Below, piece by piece: positions 1-12,037 of a stretch of 64,000 nt of DNA (position 1 is its first letter; every line of letters begins with the position of its first letter). Location: positions 1 through 64,000 of the forward strand of contig NZ_FQLR01000004.1 in NCBI RefSeq assembly GCF_900119895.1. The letters are read 5' to 3'. Below the pieces are notes generated by a model that was not told the DNA's origin, made no database searches, and saw only the letters and a program-made list of their open reading frames with translations. The stretch comes from Collinsella phocaeensis. GTDB lineage: Bacteria > Actinomycetota > Coriobacteriia > Coriobacteriales > Coriobacteriaceae. A program made the position numbers and the translations under genes.

Positions 1-148
1 CGCAGTATCCGGTTCTCAAGGTGCCCGCCGCGGCCCGCCCTCGGGGCGCCGCGCGGCAAGGAGATATATTGCCAGACCGCGGGCGGGCCGGGGGCGGGGA
101 TCCGGGCCTCCACGGGATGCACACATTCGGATAGCCCGTCTGCATCGC

Positions 149-1549
149 TTACCCTAGTTCCCCGGTGCGAGCCAATTCGCATCCCGCTTCGAGCAGTGCG
201 TCCCTCATTTCGACGGTTGGTGCCTCCGCGTACACGCGCACCACCGTCTCCGTCCCCGAAGGGCGCAACAGCAACCAGGACTCATCTTCGAATTCGAGAC
301 GCAAGCCGTCCATGTGGCTTACCGCCGCAGGCGCTCTTCCCGCCACCCGTGCTGGATTCAACCCCGGCAAGACGGTGCGGAGCATCTCCACCTCTTCATT
401 AGCCAATCGAAGATCGCGCCTGGCATACGACATCGAGCCGCACGCGCCCTCCAGCTCCTCGAGAAGCGTGACGAGGCTCTTGTTCTCCCACGCCATCAGC
501 TCGCAGAGCAACAAGGCGCTCAACAGACCATCGCGCTCGGGGAAATGAAACGGATAGCCGAAGCCTCCCGTCTCCTCTCCGCCCATCAGGATCGTGCCCT
601 TGAGCATCTCTCTATATATATGTTTAAAGCCGACCGGTTTCACCACATAGCGGCAACCAAGGTTACGGGCGGCTCGACGCACCAACGTCGAGGTCGAGAG
701 ACCGAGCGCGACGTTTCCCGACATACCGCGGTTGCGGACCAGATGATGCAAGATGAGCGCCATCAGCTTTTGAGGACTCACGAATCGCCCGCGCTCGTCG
801 ATGGCGGCAACACGGTCCGCATCGCCATCGTTGACGATCCCGATATATCCATCCCGCGCGGCAACCTCCTGCTCGCACTCGTCGACCCACGGCTCGATGG
901 GCTCGGGGCGCATCTCGTCCCTTCCCTCGTCATCCGCTCCGTGAATCTCATGGACCTCGATACCCAGCCGCCTCATCGCAGAGGCCAGGTACCCCGCTCC
1001 CGAGCCGAACATCGGGTCGTAGACGACCTTGATTCCCGCTGCAGATATCCTTCTGCGATCGACACGGGACACCAACTCATCTATATAGGGCGAAACGAAA
1101 TCGACGGTCTTGTAGACGCCGCGCGCGGGCGTCGGGTCGGAATCAATCGCACGCTCAACATCGTCGACGAAGTCGGCAGACCCCGCGCCGCCATCGGATA
1201 CCCGGAACTTAATGCCAAGATAGTCGTACGGATGATGCGATCCGGTGACCATGAGGGCGCCGCATGCGCGCTCATCTCGCGAAACCGTCCAGGATACGGC
1301 CGGCGTAGGCACACATGCGCGCGCGAGGCGCACGCTCAGGCCGCGGGCCGCCAGGACGCGGGCGCAGAGCACCGCGGCATCACGAGCACCGGTGCGCGTG
1401 TCGTACCCCACGTAGACGACCGCACCGGGATTGCGCTGGGACCACAGCGCAGCGGCGGCGTCTGCCACGCGCACGACGTTTTCCTCACGGAAATCCCCAT
1501 CGAGGCGGGCGCGCCATCCATCGGTGCCAAATCGAAGTATCGTGCTCAT
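149..1549 (-). CDS. Phosphoglucomutase/phosphomannomutase family protein
   Basis: Alpha-D-phosphohexomutase of 466 residues, interconverting hexose 1- and 6-phosphates in the cytoplasm. The four family landmarks are in order: the phosphoserine loop around residue 104 (TGSHHP in place of the usual TASHNP), the metal-binding DGDADR at 241-246, the sugar-binding GGEETGG at 323-329 and the phosphate-binding RPSGTE at 429-434. Length is normal. The ATG at 1549 opens directly into the conserved FGTDGWR motif. A second, longer mutase lies at 39482-41176, so this copy may prefer another sugar (glucosamine, mannose or glucose). Substrate is not readable from sequence. Upstream and downstream spacers show no clear terminator. 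Confidence 0.9.
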   Translation of the reverse strand: MSTILRFGTDGWRARLDGDFREENVVRVADAAAALWSQRNPGAVVYVGYDTRTGARDAAVLCARVLAARGLSVRLARACVPTPAVSWTVSRDERACGALMVTGSHHPYDYLGIKFRVSDGGAGSADFVDDVERAIDSDPTPARGVYKTVDFVSPYIDELVSRVDRRRISAAGIKVVYDPMFGSGAGYLASAMRRLGIEVHEIHGADDEGRDEMRPEPIEPWVDECEQEVAARDGYIGIVNDGDADRVAAIDERGRFVSPQKLMALILHHLVRNRGMSGNVALGLSTSTLVRRAARNLGCRYVVKPVGFKHIYREMLKGTILMGGEETGGFGYPFHFPERDGLLSALLLCELMAWENKSLVTLLEELEGACGSMSYARRDLRLANEEVEMLRTVLPGLNPARVAGRAPAAVSHMDGLRLEFEDESWLLLRPSGTETVVRVYAEAPTVEMRDALLEAGCELARTGELG

Positions 1550-1685
1550 AGCACCTACGCTCCCGTTCCTAATTCATAGTTCCTGCATCCACCTTACCCG
1601 CACCGGGCGGGCGCCAAACGATACGTGGCCCATCTTCAGAGGAACCTAAGGGGTCGGTCGATTCGATGCGCTGCAGCGGCAAATC

Positions 1686-2654
1686 TCACCAGGCGGCGCG
1701 ACCGTCCTCGATCACCTCGGCCATCGCCGACAACGTGCGCGGACCCGCACCGCAGCACGCCCCGACGATACGGGCGCCGTCCGCGCACCACCGCTCGCAC
1801 GCTTCGGCAAACGCGGCGGGATCCTCATCCCACATAAGCTCCCCCTCGTCGGTGCGATGCGGCATCCCGGCATGGGGACGCACCATGATCGGCCGATCGG
1901 TAAGACGCGCAAGGCGACGTACGGACTCCGTCGCGGCAGGGATGGAACAGCAGTTGACGCCCACGGCGCAGGCGCCAGCATGAAGCGCCTCCAGACAGGC
2001 CGCCTCAATGCTCAGGCCGTCCCCCAGAAGACTGCAATCGTCATCTACCGCGAAGCTCACCAACAGGGGCATGCCGTACAGGACGGAACCCACGCCGTCG
2101 AGAGCAGGAACGACATCCCGCATCGAGCAGAACGTCTCCAGCAGAATCCCCGATGCTCCCGCTTCGAGCAGACTTCGCGCCTGTTCCCGATAGGCGCCGA
2201 CAGCCTCGGCGTGCCCGGCATCGCCCGCGAGCGTCCACTCCACCCCGCAAGGCCCCATGGATCCCAAGGTGCACGGAGCGGCGGCGCGGCGGGCGCAAAA
2301 CACCGCTGCGCGGTTAACGCGCTCGACCGACTCCGGAATCGCATCTCTGGCGAGGGCGGGACCGCTCGCTTGAAAGGTGTTCGTTATCGCGATGTCGGCC
2401 CCCAGCAGACGGTAGAGCCCGTGAATCCGCTCGACCTCCGCACGCTCCGCGATGTTCCAATACGCCGCGGGGATGTCAGCGGCGCCGACCTGAGATTGAA
2501 GCAGCGAACCCATGGGGCCCTGGGCCAGCAAGACCCCGCGTTCGAGATGCTCCAGCAGCCATTCGGCGGCAGGCCGGTCATAAGTGGTGGGATCCGTCCG
2601 ATCCGACTCGGAACCCGAGGCGAACCGGTCCCCGTCCACGAACAATTCGCTCAT
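1686..2654 (-). CDS. Homocysteine S-methyltransferase domain protein
   Basis: Stand-alone zinc methyltransferase of 322 residues resembling the N-terminal module of MetH and betaine/S-methylmethionine-homocysteine methyltransferases. It would transfer a methyl group to homocysteine to make methionine. Zn ligands are visible as Cys235 in GVNCC and the Cys300-Cys301 pair in GACCG. The early GPMGSLLQ loop near residue 47 is also typical. A longer reading frame exists upstream, but the ATG at 2654 sits 5 nt after the stop of the DtxR-type regulator with a GGAG-like ribosome site, so translation is probably coupled to it. The methyl donor is unknown. Confidence 0.88.
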   Translation of the reverse strand: MSELFVDGDRFASGSESDRTDPTTYDRPAAEWLLEHLERGVLLAQGPMGSLLQSQVGAADIPAAYWNIAERAEVERIHGLYRLLGADIAITNTFQASGPALARDAIPESVERVNRAAVFCARRAAAPCTLGSMGPCGVEWTLAGDAGHAEAVGAYREQARSLLEAGASGILLETFCSMRDVVPALDGVGSVLYGMPLLVSFAVDDDCSLLGDGLSIEAACLEALHAGACAVGVNCCSIPAATESVRRLARLTDRPIMVRPHAGMPHRTDEGELMWDEDPAAFAEACERWCADGARIVGACCGAGPRTLSAMAEVIEDGRAAW

Positions 2655-2659
2655 CTCCG

Positions 2660-3082
2660 CTAGCACGAGGACGGCGAGACGTGGCGGTCGAGGAACGCCA
2701 CCAAGCGATTCATGGTGTCCTCGGACAGCGCGTGCTCCATCTGGCATGCCTCGCTGTCCGCGCGCTCGAAATCGACGCCGAGCTCAAGCACGAGGAAGTT
2801 GCGCAACGCCTGATGCCGTGCCCACACCGCTCGACCGATCTCGCGACCGAGGTCGGTCAGCATGACCTTGCCGTAATGGGACTGCTCGACGAGCCCCTGT
2901 TCCTTGAGCACGGTGACCGCTTTGTTCACCGAGGCCTTGGAGACGTCGAGCGCCTGGGCGATATCAACCGAACGGATCCCCTCGGTTGCCGGCGCCTCCT
3001 CCTCGAGACGGACGATGCACTCGAGATAGTCCTCGTTCGCCATGGTGAGATGCAGATGGTGGGCTGTGTCAGTGGTTTCCAT
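2660..3082 (-). CDS. DtxR/MntR-family metal-dependent transcriptional regulator
   Basis: Protein of 140 residues with an N-terminal winged helix (YLECIVRLEEE...VSKASVNKAVTVLKEQGLV) followed by the metal-binding dimerisation region (GREIGRAVWARHQALRNFLVLELGV; then E-A-C-Q-M-E-H). The family senses Fe(II) or Mn(II). The C-terminal SH3-like domain is absent, as in MntR and short DtxR forms. Start at 3082 is chosen because AAGGAG lies 7 nt upstream; upstream in-frame codons lack family similarity. The homocysteine methyltransferase follows 5 nt after its stop. The pairing of a metal regulator with methionine synthesis is unusual. Confidence 0.85.
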   Translation of the reverse strand: METTDTAHHLHLTMANEDYLECIVRLEEEAPATEGIRSVDIAQALDVSKASVNKAVTVLKEQGLVEQSHYGKVMLTDLGREIGRAVWARHQALRNFLVLELGVDFERADSEACQMEHALSEDTMNRLVAFLDRHVSPSSC

Positions 3083-3291
3083 GAATCCGTTCTCCTTCGA
3101 GCGTTTGGTGAGGACAGTGTAGCGCAATCCCATGATGGCGAGATGTCGTCGAGGCGGCGACCCCATCCCACCGCCTACTCGACGAGCGGATCGACAAGGG
3201 GATCGCGGGGAGGGAGGCCGAGTCATATTACTATGGACACGACCGCATTCCATGTCCGCCCGCGAGGCGGGCCCACCTTGAGGAGTTGCCC

Positions 3292-4533
3292 ATGAGCACG
3301 CATCAATCCGATGTCCTCGAGCGCTTCCTGCGCTACGTCCAGGTCGATACGCAATCCGCAGACGAGCACTGCGACCGGGTGCCTTCGACCGACATTCAGT
3401 TCGATCTCGCCCGCATGCTTGCCGACGAGCTCGGCGAGCTCGGGGCTCGCGATGTCAACGTTTCCGACCACGCCTACGTCACCGCATGGATTCCCGCCTC
3501 CGAAGGCGCGGGCAACCGTCCGCGCCTTGGTCTCGTCGCGCACCTCGACACCACCGAGCAGGCGCCCGGATACGGCGTCAAGCCCCATATCGTCTCTTAC
3601 AACGGAGGCAACCTGGTGTGCGGAACCGTCGACGGCGTCGATGTCTCGCTCTCCCCCGCAAAGGTCCCGGCGCTCGACGAGCTGATTGGAGAGGATCTTG
3701 TCTGCACCGACGGCACCACGCTGCTGGGCGCCGACGACAAGGCCGGTGTCGCAGAGATCATGGCGCTCGTCGCCTTGCTGAAGCAGAACCCCTCTCTCCC
3801 TCATCCGGAGATCGGCATATGCTTCTGCCCCGATGAGGAGATCGGACACGGAGCGGAGCTTCTGGATATCGAGGCATTCGGGTGCGCCTACGCCTACACC
3901 GTCGACGGCGGCCCCATCGGAGAACTCGAATGGGAATGCTTCAACGCTGCGGAGGCGACCGTCCGTTTCCAGGGCTTCTCCATCCATCCCGGAGATGCCA
4001 AGGGACGCATGGTCAACGCATCCGAGCTGTTCTGCCGCTTCCACAGCCTGCTGCCCGCCGTGCAACGCCCCGAGTACACGGAAGGATACGAGGGCTTCTA
4101 CTACCTCGAGGGCGTAAGCGGCACCGTCGAGCACGCTACAGCGCGCTACATCATCCGCGACCACGATGCGAAAAAATTCCAGGCGAAAACCGACCACCTG
4201 CTGCACGCAGCCCGTTTCGTAAACGAGGAGCAGGGGGAGGAGCGCGTGACGGTCGAAGTGAAGCAGCAGTACCGCAATATGGCGGAGGTCGTCTCCGAGC
4301 ATCCGGAGCTCATCGCCGTGGCGCGCAGCGCCTTTGAGGCCGCCGGCGTGACCCCGAACGTCATCCCCATTCGCGGCGGCACGGATGGCGCCCAGCTCTC
4401 CTTCCGGGGACTTCCCTGTCCCAACCTTTCGACCGGCGCATATTGCTGCCACGGTGTCAACGAGTTCATCCCCGTCTCGTCCCTGAGCACGATGGTCGAT
4501 GTTCTCGTCCAGCTGGTCGCCCGCTTCGCATAG
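3292..4533 (+). CDS. pepT: Peptidase T (tripeptide aminopeptidase)
   Basis: M20-family zinc aminopeptidase of 413 residues that removes N-terminal residues from tripeptides in the cytoplasm. Metal ligands are seen in HLDT (around residue 82), LGADDKAG (bridging Asp, around 147), CPDEEIGHG (catalytic Glu pair, around 181), DGGP, and the C-terminal GAYCCHG histidine. The IRGGTDGAQLS motif near the C terminus is typical of PepT. ATG at 3292 follows GAGGAG with 6 nt spacing; a TTG two codons earlier is less likely. It is encoded against the direction of its neighbours and ends at a bidirectional hairpin terminator. Confidence 0.95.
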   Translation: MSTHQSDVLERFLRYVQVDTQSADEHCDRVPSTDIQFDLARMLADELGELGARDVNVSDHAYVTAWIPASEGAGNRPRLGLVAHLDTTEQAPGYGVKPHIVSYNGGNLVCGTVDGVDVSLSPAKVPALDELIGEDLVCTDGTTLLGADDKAGVAEIMALVALLKQNPSLPHPEIGICFCPDEEIGHGAELLDIEAFGCAYAYTVDGGPIGELEWECFNAAEATVRFQGFSIHPGDAKGRMVNASELFCRFHSLLPAVQRPEYTEGYEGFYYLEGVSGTVEHATARYIIRDHDAKKFQAKTDHLLHAARFVNEEQGEERVTVEVKQQYRNMAEVVSEHPELIAVARSAFEAAGVTPNVIPIRGGTDGAQLSFRGLPCPNLSTGAYCCHGVNEFIPVSSLSTMVDVLVQLVARFA

Positions 4534-4571
4534 CCGCTCGGTGCCGCGACGCAGCGAATCCAACATAACGA

Positions 4572-4601
4572 CGAAGGCCCGGAATTGCTTCCGGGCCTTC
4601 G
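4572..4601. terminator. Bidirectional hairpin between pepT and the LCP gene
   Basis: Perfect 11-bp stem CGAAGGCCCGG / CCGGGCCTTCG with an 8-nt loop, 38 nt past the pepT stop and 33 nt past the convergent LCP gene stop. Flanking T-runs are short, so termination strength is uncertain. Confidence 0.75.
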
Positions 4602-4634
4602 CTTATCCACGCGCTGCTGCCAGCATCGAGTCAT

Positions 4635-5798
4635 CTATTCCGACTCGGTTTCCTCGGATTCAGCCTCCGAACTCGCGATCGTCGCGGTTCCGTTCGACCA
4701 GTCGCTCGACTCGTTGCTCACCAGGTCACCGGTAGTTGCGGAATCATCGCCACCTTGGCCCATGGTCTGAGGACCCTTGGGGTTCTCGCCGTTATTCACG
4801 CGCTCCATCATCTCTGCGAGCTCGTCCTCGTAAACAAACACATAGCTCACGCCATCGATATAGGTGTCCTCGCCGGCCCATGAGGGCAGGTTGGCGGTCC
4901 AAATGTTATCGGTGTCCATGCCACGCATGGAGTTGGCAAGCGCCACGATATCTTGAATGGACAGATCGGTCACGACCATGTCGGACAGCGAGTTCACGAG
5001 ACCCACCAGATTGCTCGCATCGACCTTGTTGAGGATCGCGTTCGCGAGGGCCGATAGGAAGATGCGCTGATGGCGCATGCGCGTGTAATCACCGTCGACA
5101 AAGGCGCGCGAGCGACAGAAGGCGAGCGCCGAGGCGCCGTCGAGCGTCTGGAGGCCCGGCTCGATCACCATGTCGCCCGCCTTGGGATCGTCGATCTTGT
5201 CGGGCACGTTCACCTCGACCCCGCCCAGGGCATCGACAAGCTGAACCATGCCGTCGAAACTGATCTCCGCATAATGCGAGATGTCCACGCCGCACAGGTC
5301 GCTGACCGCCTCCACCATGCCGGCGGCGGCGCCGTAGGTGTGCACGGCGTTGATCTTCATCGTCTCGCCCTGATACTCAACCTTGGTGTCGCGCGGAATC
5401 GAGATGAGCGTCACCTGCTTCTCGATCGGGTCGATTCGAGCCAAGACGATAGAGTCCGCGCGATAGGAGGTCTCGCCGGGCCTGCCATCGGTTCCCAGCA
5501 AGAGCATGTAAAACGGGTCCTTTGTGACGTTCGAGTCGGTAAGGGTCTCGAGCAATCCGCTCGTGATGACGCTGTTGTTGTTGAGCTTCCCCGCAATGGA
5601 GCCGACCCACACGCCGGCAGCGGTGACGGCGCAGGCCAGAACGCCCACCACGGACAAAAGGATGCCGCGCCGGACAGCTCGACGGCGTCGGCGCTGACGC
5701 GCGCGCTCGGAATAGCGGCTCACGTTCTCGCGGCTGTAGATTCTGCTCACGGCGCCGATACTGGGTCGGCGAGATTCCTGCACGGGCTTCTTCTTCAT
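4635..5798 (-). CDS. LytR-CpsA-Psr (LCP) family cell-wall ligase
   Basis: Membrane-anchored phosphotransferase of 387 residues attaching glycopolymers to peptidoglycan. After a basic cytoplasmic N terminus (RARQRRRRRAVRR) there is one TM segment at about 45-70. The extracellular LCP domain carries LLLGTDGRPGE, the RADSIVLARIDP strand with the phosphate-binding Arg/Asp, and ISIPRDTKV. The C-terminal tail is Ser/Glu-rich. Start MKKKPV at 5798 is preferred; a longer frame overlaps the murA end. It lies just downstream of murA, so it is probably co-transcribed with cell-wall synthesis. Confidence 0.92.
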   Translation of the reverse strand: MKKKPVQESRRPSIGAVSRIYSRENVSRYSERARQRRRRRAVRRGILLSVVGVLACAVTAAGVWVGSIAGKLNNNSVITSGLLETLTDSNVTKDPFYMLLLGTDGRPGETSYRADSIVLARIDPIEKQVTLISIPRDTKVEYQGETMKINAVHTYGAAAGMVEAVSDLCGVDISHYAEISFDGMVQLVDALGGVEVNVPDKIDDPKAGDMVIEPGLQTLDGASALAFCRSRAFVDGDYTRMRHQRIFLSALANAILNKVDASNLVGLVNSLSDMVVTDLSIQDIVALANSMRGMDTDNIWTANLPSWAGEDTYIDGVSYVFVYEDELAEMMERVNNGENPKGPQTMGQGGDDSATTGDLVSNESSDWSNGTATIASSEAESEETESE

Positions 5799-5812
5799 AC
5801 GGATACCTGAAT

Positions 5813-7096
5813 CTAGTCGTCGATGGGATCGGGAACGGCGACGCGCTCGACATGCGCGCCGAGTGCGCACAGCTTCTCGACGAAGTGCTCGTACCCGCGG
5901 TCGATATGATGGATGGCCGACACCTCGGTGTAGCCTTCGGCGATCAGGCCGGCAACGGCAAGCGCGGCCCCGCCGCGCAGGTCGGGTGAGGTCACCTGGG
6001 CACCGGAATAGCCGTCGACGCCGTGGATCATCGCATGATGGCCCTCTATGCGGATATCAGCGCCCATGCGAACGAGCTCGGAGGCGAACATGAACCGGTT
6101 CTCGAAAATGTTCTCCGTGATAACGGAGCTGCCCTCGGCAAGGGCGGAGAGAACCATGGCCTGTGCCTGCATGTCGGTCGGGAAGCCGGGGAACGGCAGC
6201 GTCTGGATATCAACCGGACGGATGCCTCTGGCGCGATGCACGCGGACGCCCTCATCGGTGCGCTCGACGTCGATACCCATAAGCTCGAACTTCTTGAGGA
6301 CCATACCGAGATGGGCGGGGCTGAAACCCGTCACCTCGATGCCCTCGGGACCGGCGGCAAGCGCGCCGGCGACGATAAATGTACCGGCCTCGATGCGGTC
6401 CCCGATCACGCGATGCGTGACGGGGTGCAGCTCGTCGACTCCCTCGATCTGGACCACGGGCGTTCCGGCGCCCGTGATGCGCGCGCCCATCTCGTTCAAC
6501 ATGTTGGCGAGGTCCACGATCTCGGGCTCGCGGGCGGCGTTATCGATAACGGTGGTCCCCTCCGCGCGGACGGATGCCATGATGAGATTCTCCGTCGCGC
6601 CGACGCTCGCGAACTCGAGCGTCACCGTGGTACCCGAAAGGCCCTGCGGAGCCGAAGCGTGAATGTATCCGTGATCCGTGTCGAATTCGACACCGAGAGC
6701 CTCAAGGCCGAGGATATGCATATCGATCTTGCGGGCACCGAGGTTGCAGCCGCCGGGCATGGCGATCTTCGCGCAGCCGAAACGCCCGAGCAGCGGGCCC
6801 ATGACCGCGGTGCTCGCGCGCATCTTGGCGACGAGCTCGTACGGCGCCTCCCATGAATCGACCGCAGAGGTGTCGATCGCGAGGCTGTGCTCATCCACCA
6901 CTTCGATCGTGGCGCCCATGCGCTTGAGAACCTTGCCCATCACATGGACGTCGGAGATATTGGGAACATTGGTGAGCGTCGTGACGCCAGGCGCAAGCAG
7001 CGTGGCGGCCATAAGCTTGAGCGCGGAGTTCTTTGCTCCGGAGACATGGACGGCGCCCGCAAGCGCGTGCCCACCCTCGACGCGAATGATATCCAA
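5813..7096 (-). CDS. murA: UDP-N-acetylglucosamine 1-carboxyvinyltransferase
   Basis: First committed enzyme of peptidoglycan synthesis: transfers enolpyruvate from PEP to UDP-GlcNAc. The 427-residue length is typical. Lys22-Asn23 of AKNSALKL and the fosfomycin-target Cys117 in MPGGCNLGAR are present, so the enzyme has the sensitive-type cysteine. A RAST substrate-binding motif lies near residue 93. It follows the ATP synthase operon on the same strand; a strong hairpin at 7120-7146 separates the two. The LCP gene follows 14 nt after its stop. Confidence 0.96.
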   Translation of the reverse strand: MDIIRVEGGHALAGAVHVSGAKNSALKLMAATLLAPGVTTLTNVPNISDVHVMGKVLKRMGATIEVVDEHSLAIDTSAVDSWEAPYELVAKMRASTAVMGPLLGRFGCAKIAMPGGCNLGARKIDMHILGLEALGVEFDTDHGYIHASAPQGLSGTTVTLEFASVGATENLIMASVRAEGTTVIDNAAREPEIVDLANMLNEMGARITGAGTPVVQIEGVDELHPVTHRVIGDRIEAGTFIVAGALAAGPEGIEVTGFSPAHLGMVLKKFELMGIDVERTDEGVRVHRARGIRPVDIQTLPFPGFPTDMQAQAMVLSALAEGSSVITENIFENRFMFASELVRMGADIRIEGHHAMIHGVDGYSGAQVTSPDLRGGAALAVAGLIAEGYTEVSAIHHIDRGYEHFVEKLCALGAHVERVAVPDPIDD

Positions 7097-7119
7097 GCCT
7101 CAACCCTTTCAATAGAATC

Positions 7120-7146
7120 ATGCCCGGGGCACAAGGCCCCGGGCAT
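7120..7146 (-). terminator. GC-rich hairpin between atpC and murA
   Basis: ATGCCCGGGGC / GCCCCGGGCAT, a perfect 11-bp stem with a 5-nt loop. It lies between the atpC stop (7180) and the murA start. The T-run after it on the minus strand is poor (GATTCTATT), so it may be a leaky terminator or RNA-processing site that lowers murA relative to atp expression. Confidence 0.55.
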
Positions 7147-7179
7147 GGTGCATCTCGTCGATGTAGCACTGCCTCTACG

Positions 7180-7578
7180 CTAGGCTCCGAGAAGCAGCTT
7201 GCACCAAGCTATTTCATTATAAAGATAGGCGCGCGTCGCATCGTTCTCCGACAAAACGCTCAGCTTCTCTTCAAAACCTTGAATCTCAGCTTGAACTTCA
7301 TCCTTATCGACCGTTGCGATATCTTTGGCCCGGTTGGCCAAGATGATCAGCTCGTCATTGGCGACCTGAGCATAGCCGCGCGTCACCGCGAACGTGTGCT
7401 CGACGGTGCCGAGCGCTTTCTCCGCTATGCGGATGTAACCTGGCTCGATGGTGCAGATGCTGCTCGCATGGTGCATCATGATGCCGATCTCGCCGTCCGT
7501 CGAGGGAATGCTCGCAAACACGGCACTCCCCTCGAAGGCGTTGAACTCGGGACAGACGATGCGAACATGCATGGACAT
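7180..7578 (-). CDS. atpC: ATP synthase F1 epsilon subunit
   Basis: Central-stalk and inhibitory subunit of F1, 132 residues. The N-terminal beta-sandwich (MHVRIVCPEF...STDGEIGIMMHHASS, then IEPGYIRI) is followed by the C-terminal helical hairpin. The start is 4 nt after the atpD stop; ATG at 7578 or 7572 (MHVRIV) are both possible. It is the last gene of the atp operon. Confidence 0.92.
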   Translation of the reverse strand: MSMHVRIVCPEFNAFEGSAVFASIPSTDGEIGIMMHHASSICTIEPGYIRIAEKALGTVEHTFAVTRGYAQVANDELIILANRAKDIATVDKDEVQAEIQGFEEKLSVLSENDATRAYLYNEIAWCKLLLGA

Positions 7579-7582
7579 GGAC

Positions 7583-9939
<2,357 letters not shown>

Positions 9940-9944
9940 GTGGC

Positions 9945-11558
9945 TTAGTTCTCCTCAGTCTCCTCGCTCGAGGCCTCCGGGGATTCGGCTGCCTTGTTGG
10001 CGAGGAACTCGTTCTTGTAATCAGCGATCGCCTGACCGAGCTGGTCCGCGAGATCGTCTCCGATCTTGGTGTCGCCGATCCTTTCCATAAGCTTGCCGTA
10101 CGCACCGTTCAGATACTCAAGCAAGCCGTTGCGGAAGGGCACCACGTCCTCGATCTCGAGGTCGTCCAGGAAACCCTGGTTGCCCGCGTAGAGCACCGAG
10201 ACCTGGTCCGCGACGGTAAGCGCATGGAATCGAGGCTGCTTCAGAAGCTCCGTCATACGCGAACCATGCGTCAGCTGGTGCTGAGTCGCCGCGTCGAGAT
10301 CGCTGCCGAACTGGGTGAATCCCTGCAGCTCACGATAGGAAGCGAGGTCGAGGCGCAGATTGCCGGCCACCTGCTTCATCGCCTTGGTCTGAGCCGAACC
10401 GCCCACGCGCGACACCGAGATGCCCACATCGACTGCCGGACGCTGTCCCTGGAAGAACAGATCGCTCTGCAGGAAGATCTGACCGTCCGTAATCGAGATG
10501 ACGTTGGTCGGGATGTAGGCGGAGACGTCTCCGTCCTGGGTCTCGATGATGGGAAGCGCCGTGAGCGATCCCCCGCCGAGTTCATCAGACAGCTTGCAGG
10601 CGCGCTCCAGGAGACGCGAGTGCAGGTAGAAAATGTCACCCGGGTAAGCCTCGCGTCCCGGCGGACGACGAAGCGTCAGCGACATCTGACGATAGGCGAC
10701 GGCCTGCTTGGACAGGTCGTCATAGACGACGAGCACATGCCCTCCGGGATTGGAGGCGCTCGCAGGCTTACCGTCCGCGCCGTTATACATGAAGTACTCG
10801 CCGATCGCGGCTCCCGCCATCGGGGCGATGTACTGCAGCGGAGCCGACTCGGCCGCAGTGGCCGAGACGATGACGGTGTAGTCGAGCGCGCCGTGCTGAG
10901 CAAGCGTCTCGCGAATCGCCGCGACCGTCGACGCCTTCTGGCCAATTGCAACATAGACGCAGGTAACGCCCTTGCCGCGCTGGTTAAGAATCGCATCGAT
11001 CGCGATTGCGGTCTTGCCGGTCTTGCGGTCGCCGATGATCAGCTCACGCTGGCCACGGCCGATGGGCACCATGGAGTCAATCGCGAGCAGGCCCGTCTGG
11101 ACCGGCTCGCATACCGGCTGTCGCTGAATGACGCCCGGGGCCTTGAACTCGATCGGGCGACGCGAGGTCGCACCGATGCTGCCCTTGCCGTCGATAGGCT
11201 GGCCGAGCGGGTTCACCACGCGGCCGAGCATGCCACGTCCCACCGGGATATCCATGACGCGACCGGTGGTGCGGCAGGGATCGCCCTCCTTGATGGTGTC
11301 GACGTCGCCGAACAGGACGGCGCCGACCTCGTCGCGGTCGAGGTTCTGCGCAAGACCGTAGACGGTCTTTCCGGTGATGCCGCTCGTGAACTCGAGCAGC
11401 TCCCCGGCCATGGCGCTCTTGAGGCCGACGACATGAGCGATGCCGTCTCCGACCTCGGCCACATGGGACACTTCCTGGGTATCGACGGTAGCGGTCAGCT
11501 CGAAAAGCCTCTGCTCCAGGACACGCTCGATGTTCTCGGCGCTAATTGCCTCGGACAT
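9945..11558 (-). CDS. atpA: ATP synthase F1 alpha subunit
   Basis: Non-catalytic nucleotide-binding subunit of F1, 537 residues. Walker [14 protein letters not shown] is near residue 170 and the signature [17 protein letters not shown] near 370. The C terminus is a Glu/Ser-rich tail ([12 protein letters not shown]), somewhat longer than usual. GGAGG lies upstream of ATG 11558. Spacing to atpG is 5 nt. Confidence 0.97.
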   Translation of the reverse strand: MSEAISAENIERVLEQRLFELTATVDTQEVSHVAEVGDGIAHVVGLKSAMAGELLEFTSGITGKTVYGLAQNLDRDEVGAVLFGDVDTIKEGDPCRTTGRVMDIPVGRGMLGRVVNPLGQPIDGKGSIGATSRRPIEFKAPGVIQRQPVCEPVQTGLLAIDSMVPIGRGQRELIIGDRKTGKTAIAIDAILNQRGKGVTCVYVAIGQKASTVAAIRETLAQHGALDYTVIVSATAAESAPLQYIAPMAGAAIGEYFMYNGADGKPASASNPGGHVLVVYDDLSKQAVAYRQMSLTLRRPPGREAYPGDIFYLHSRLLERACKLSDELGGGSLTALPIIETQDGDVSAYIPTNVISITDGQIFLQSDLFFQGQRPAVDVGISVSRVGGSAQTKAMKQVAGNLRLDLASYRELQGFTQFGSDLDAATQHQLTHGSRMTELLKQPRFHALTVADQVSVLYAGNQGFLDDLEIEDVVPFRNGLLEYLNGAYGKLMERIGDTKIGDDLADQLGQAIADYKNEFLANKAAESPEASSEETEEN

Positions 11559-11563
11559 GTAAG

Positions 11564-12037
11564 CTATACCTCCGTCTTCTTGACATTCTGGGTCATGATC
11601 TTGCGCGCAGCCTCGAGCTGCGTCTTGATAGACGCATCCCTGCGCTTGCCGTTCGCCGAAATGATCAGGCCCCCGATGATGCTGGGGTCGACGCGCTCGA
11701 TAAGGAACACGTTGGCGCCCAGATCAAGTTCGCATTTCTGCGTGATAAGCATGCGCAGCTCGGCATCGAGCGGCACTGCGGTCGTCACGGTGACGCCGAC
11801 CGTCTGCTGATCGCCCTCCGCCATATCGCTGTACATCTCGAGCACCTCGGGAAGGTGATCGAGGTCGCCGTTCGCGGCCATCGCCGACAGAACGGACAGC
11901 ACCTCGGGACTCGCATCGGCCTCAGCCTTGAGCGGGGTGATGTTCTCGTAGACGCGATCCTCGGTCTTCGCCGCTTCGAGGAGCGTACGGGCATACGTCT
12001 CGAGCTTGCGCTTCTGCATGCGGTCCATATCAGCCAT
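11564..12037 (-). CDS. atpH: ATP synthase delta subunit
   Basis: Peripheral-stalk protein of 157 residues joining F1 to subunit b. Weakly conserved family; assignment rests on position between atpF and atpA, length, and the C-terminal half ([31 protein letters not shown]) with the typical I-x-G-G motif. Its start overlaps the end of atpF by 8 nt. Confidence 0.9.
   Translation of the reverse strand: MADMDRMQKRKLETYARTLLEAAKTEDRVYENITPLKAEADASPEVLSVLSAMAANGDLDHLPEVLEMYSDMAEGDQQTVGVTVTTAVPLDAELRMLITQKCELDLGANVFLIERVDPSIIGGLIISANGKRRDASIKTQLEAARKIMTQNVKKTEV

Noticed and set aside
3083-3291. Iron or manganese box upstream of the DtxR-type gene
   Set aside because: No convincing match to the DtxR or MntR consensus palindromes was found by eye.
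3223-4566. Long minus-strand frame opposite pepT
   Set aside because: Composition is that of an antisense frame in GC-rich DNA; pepT on the plus strand has full M20 motifs.
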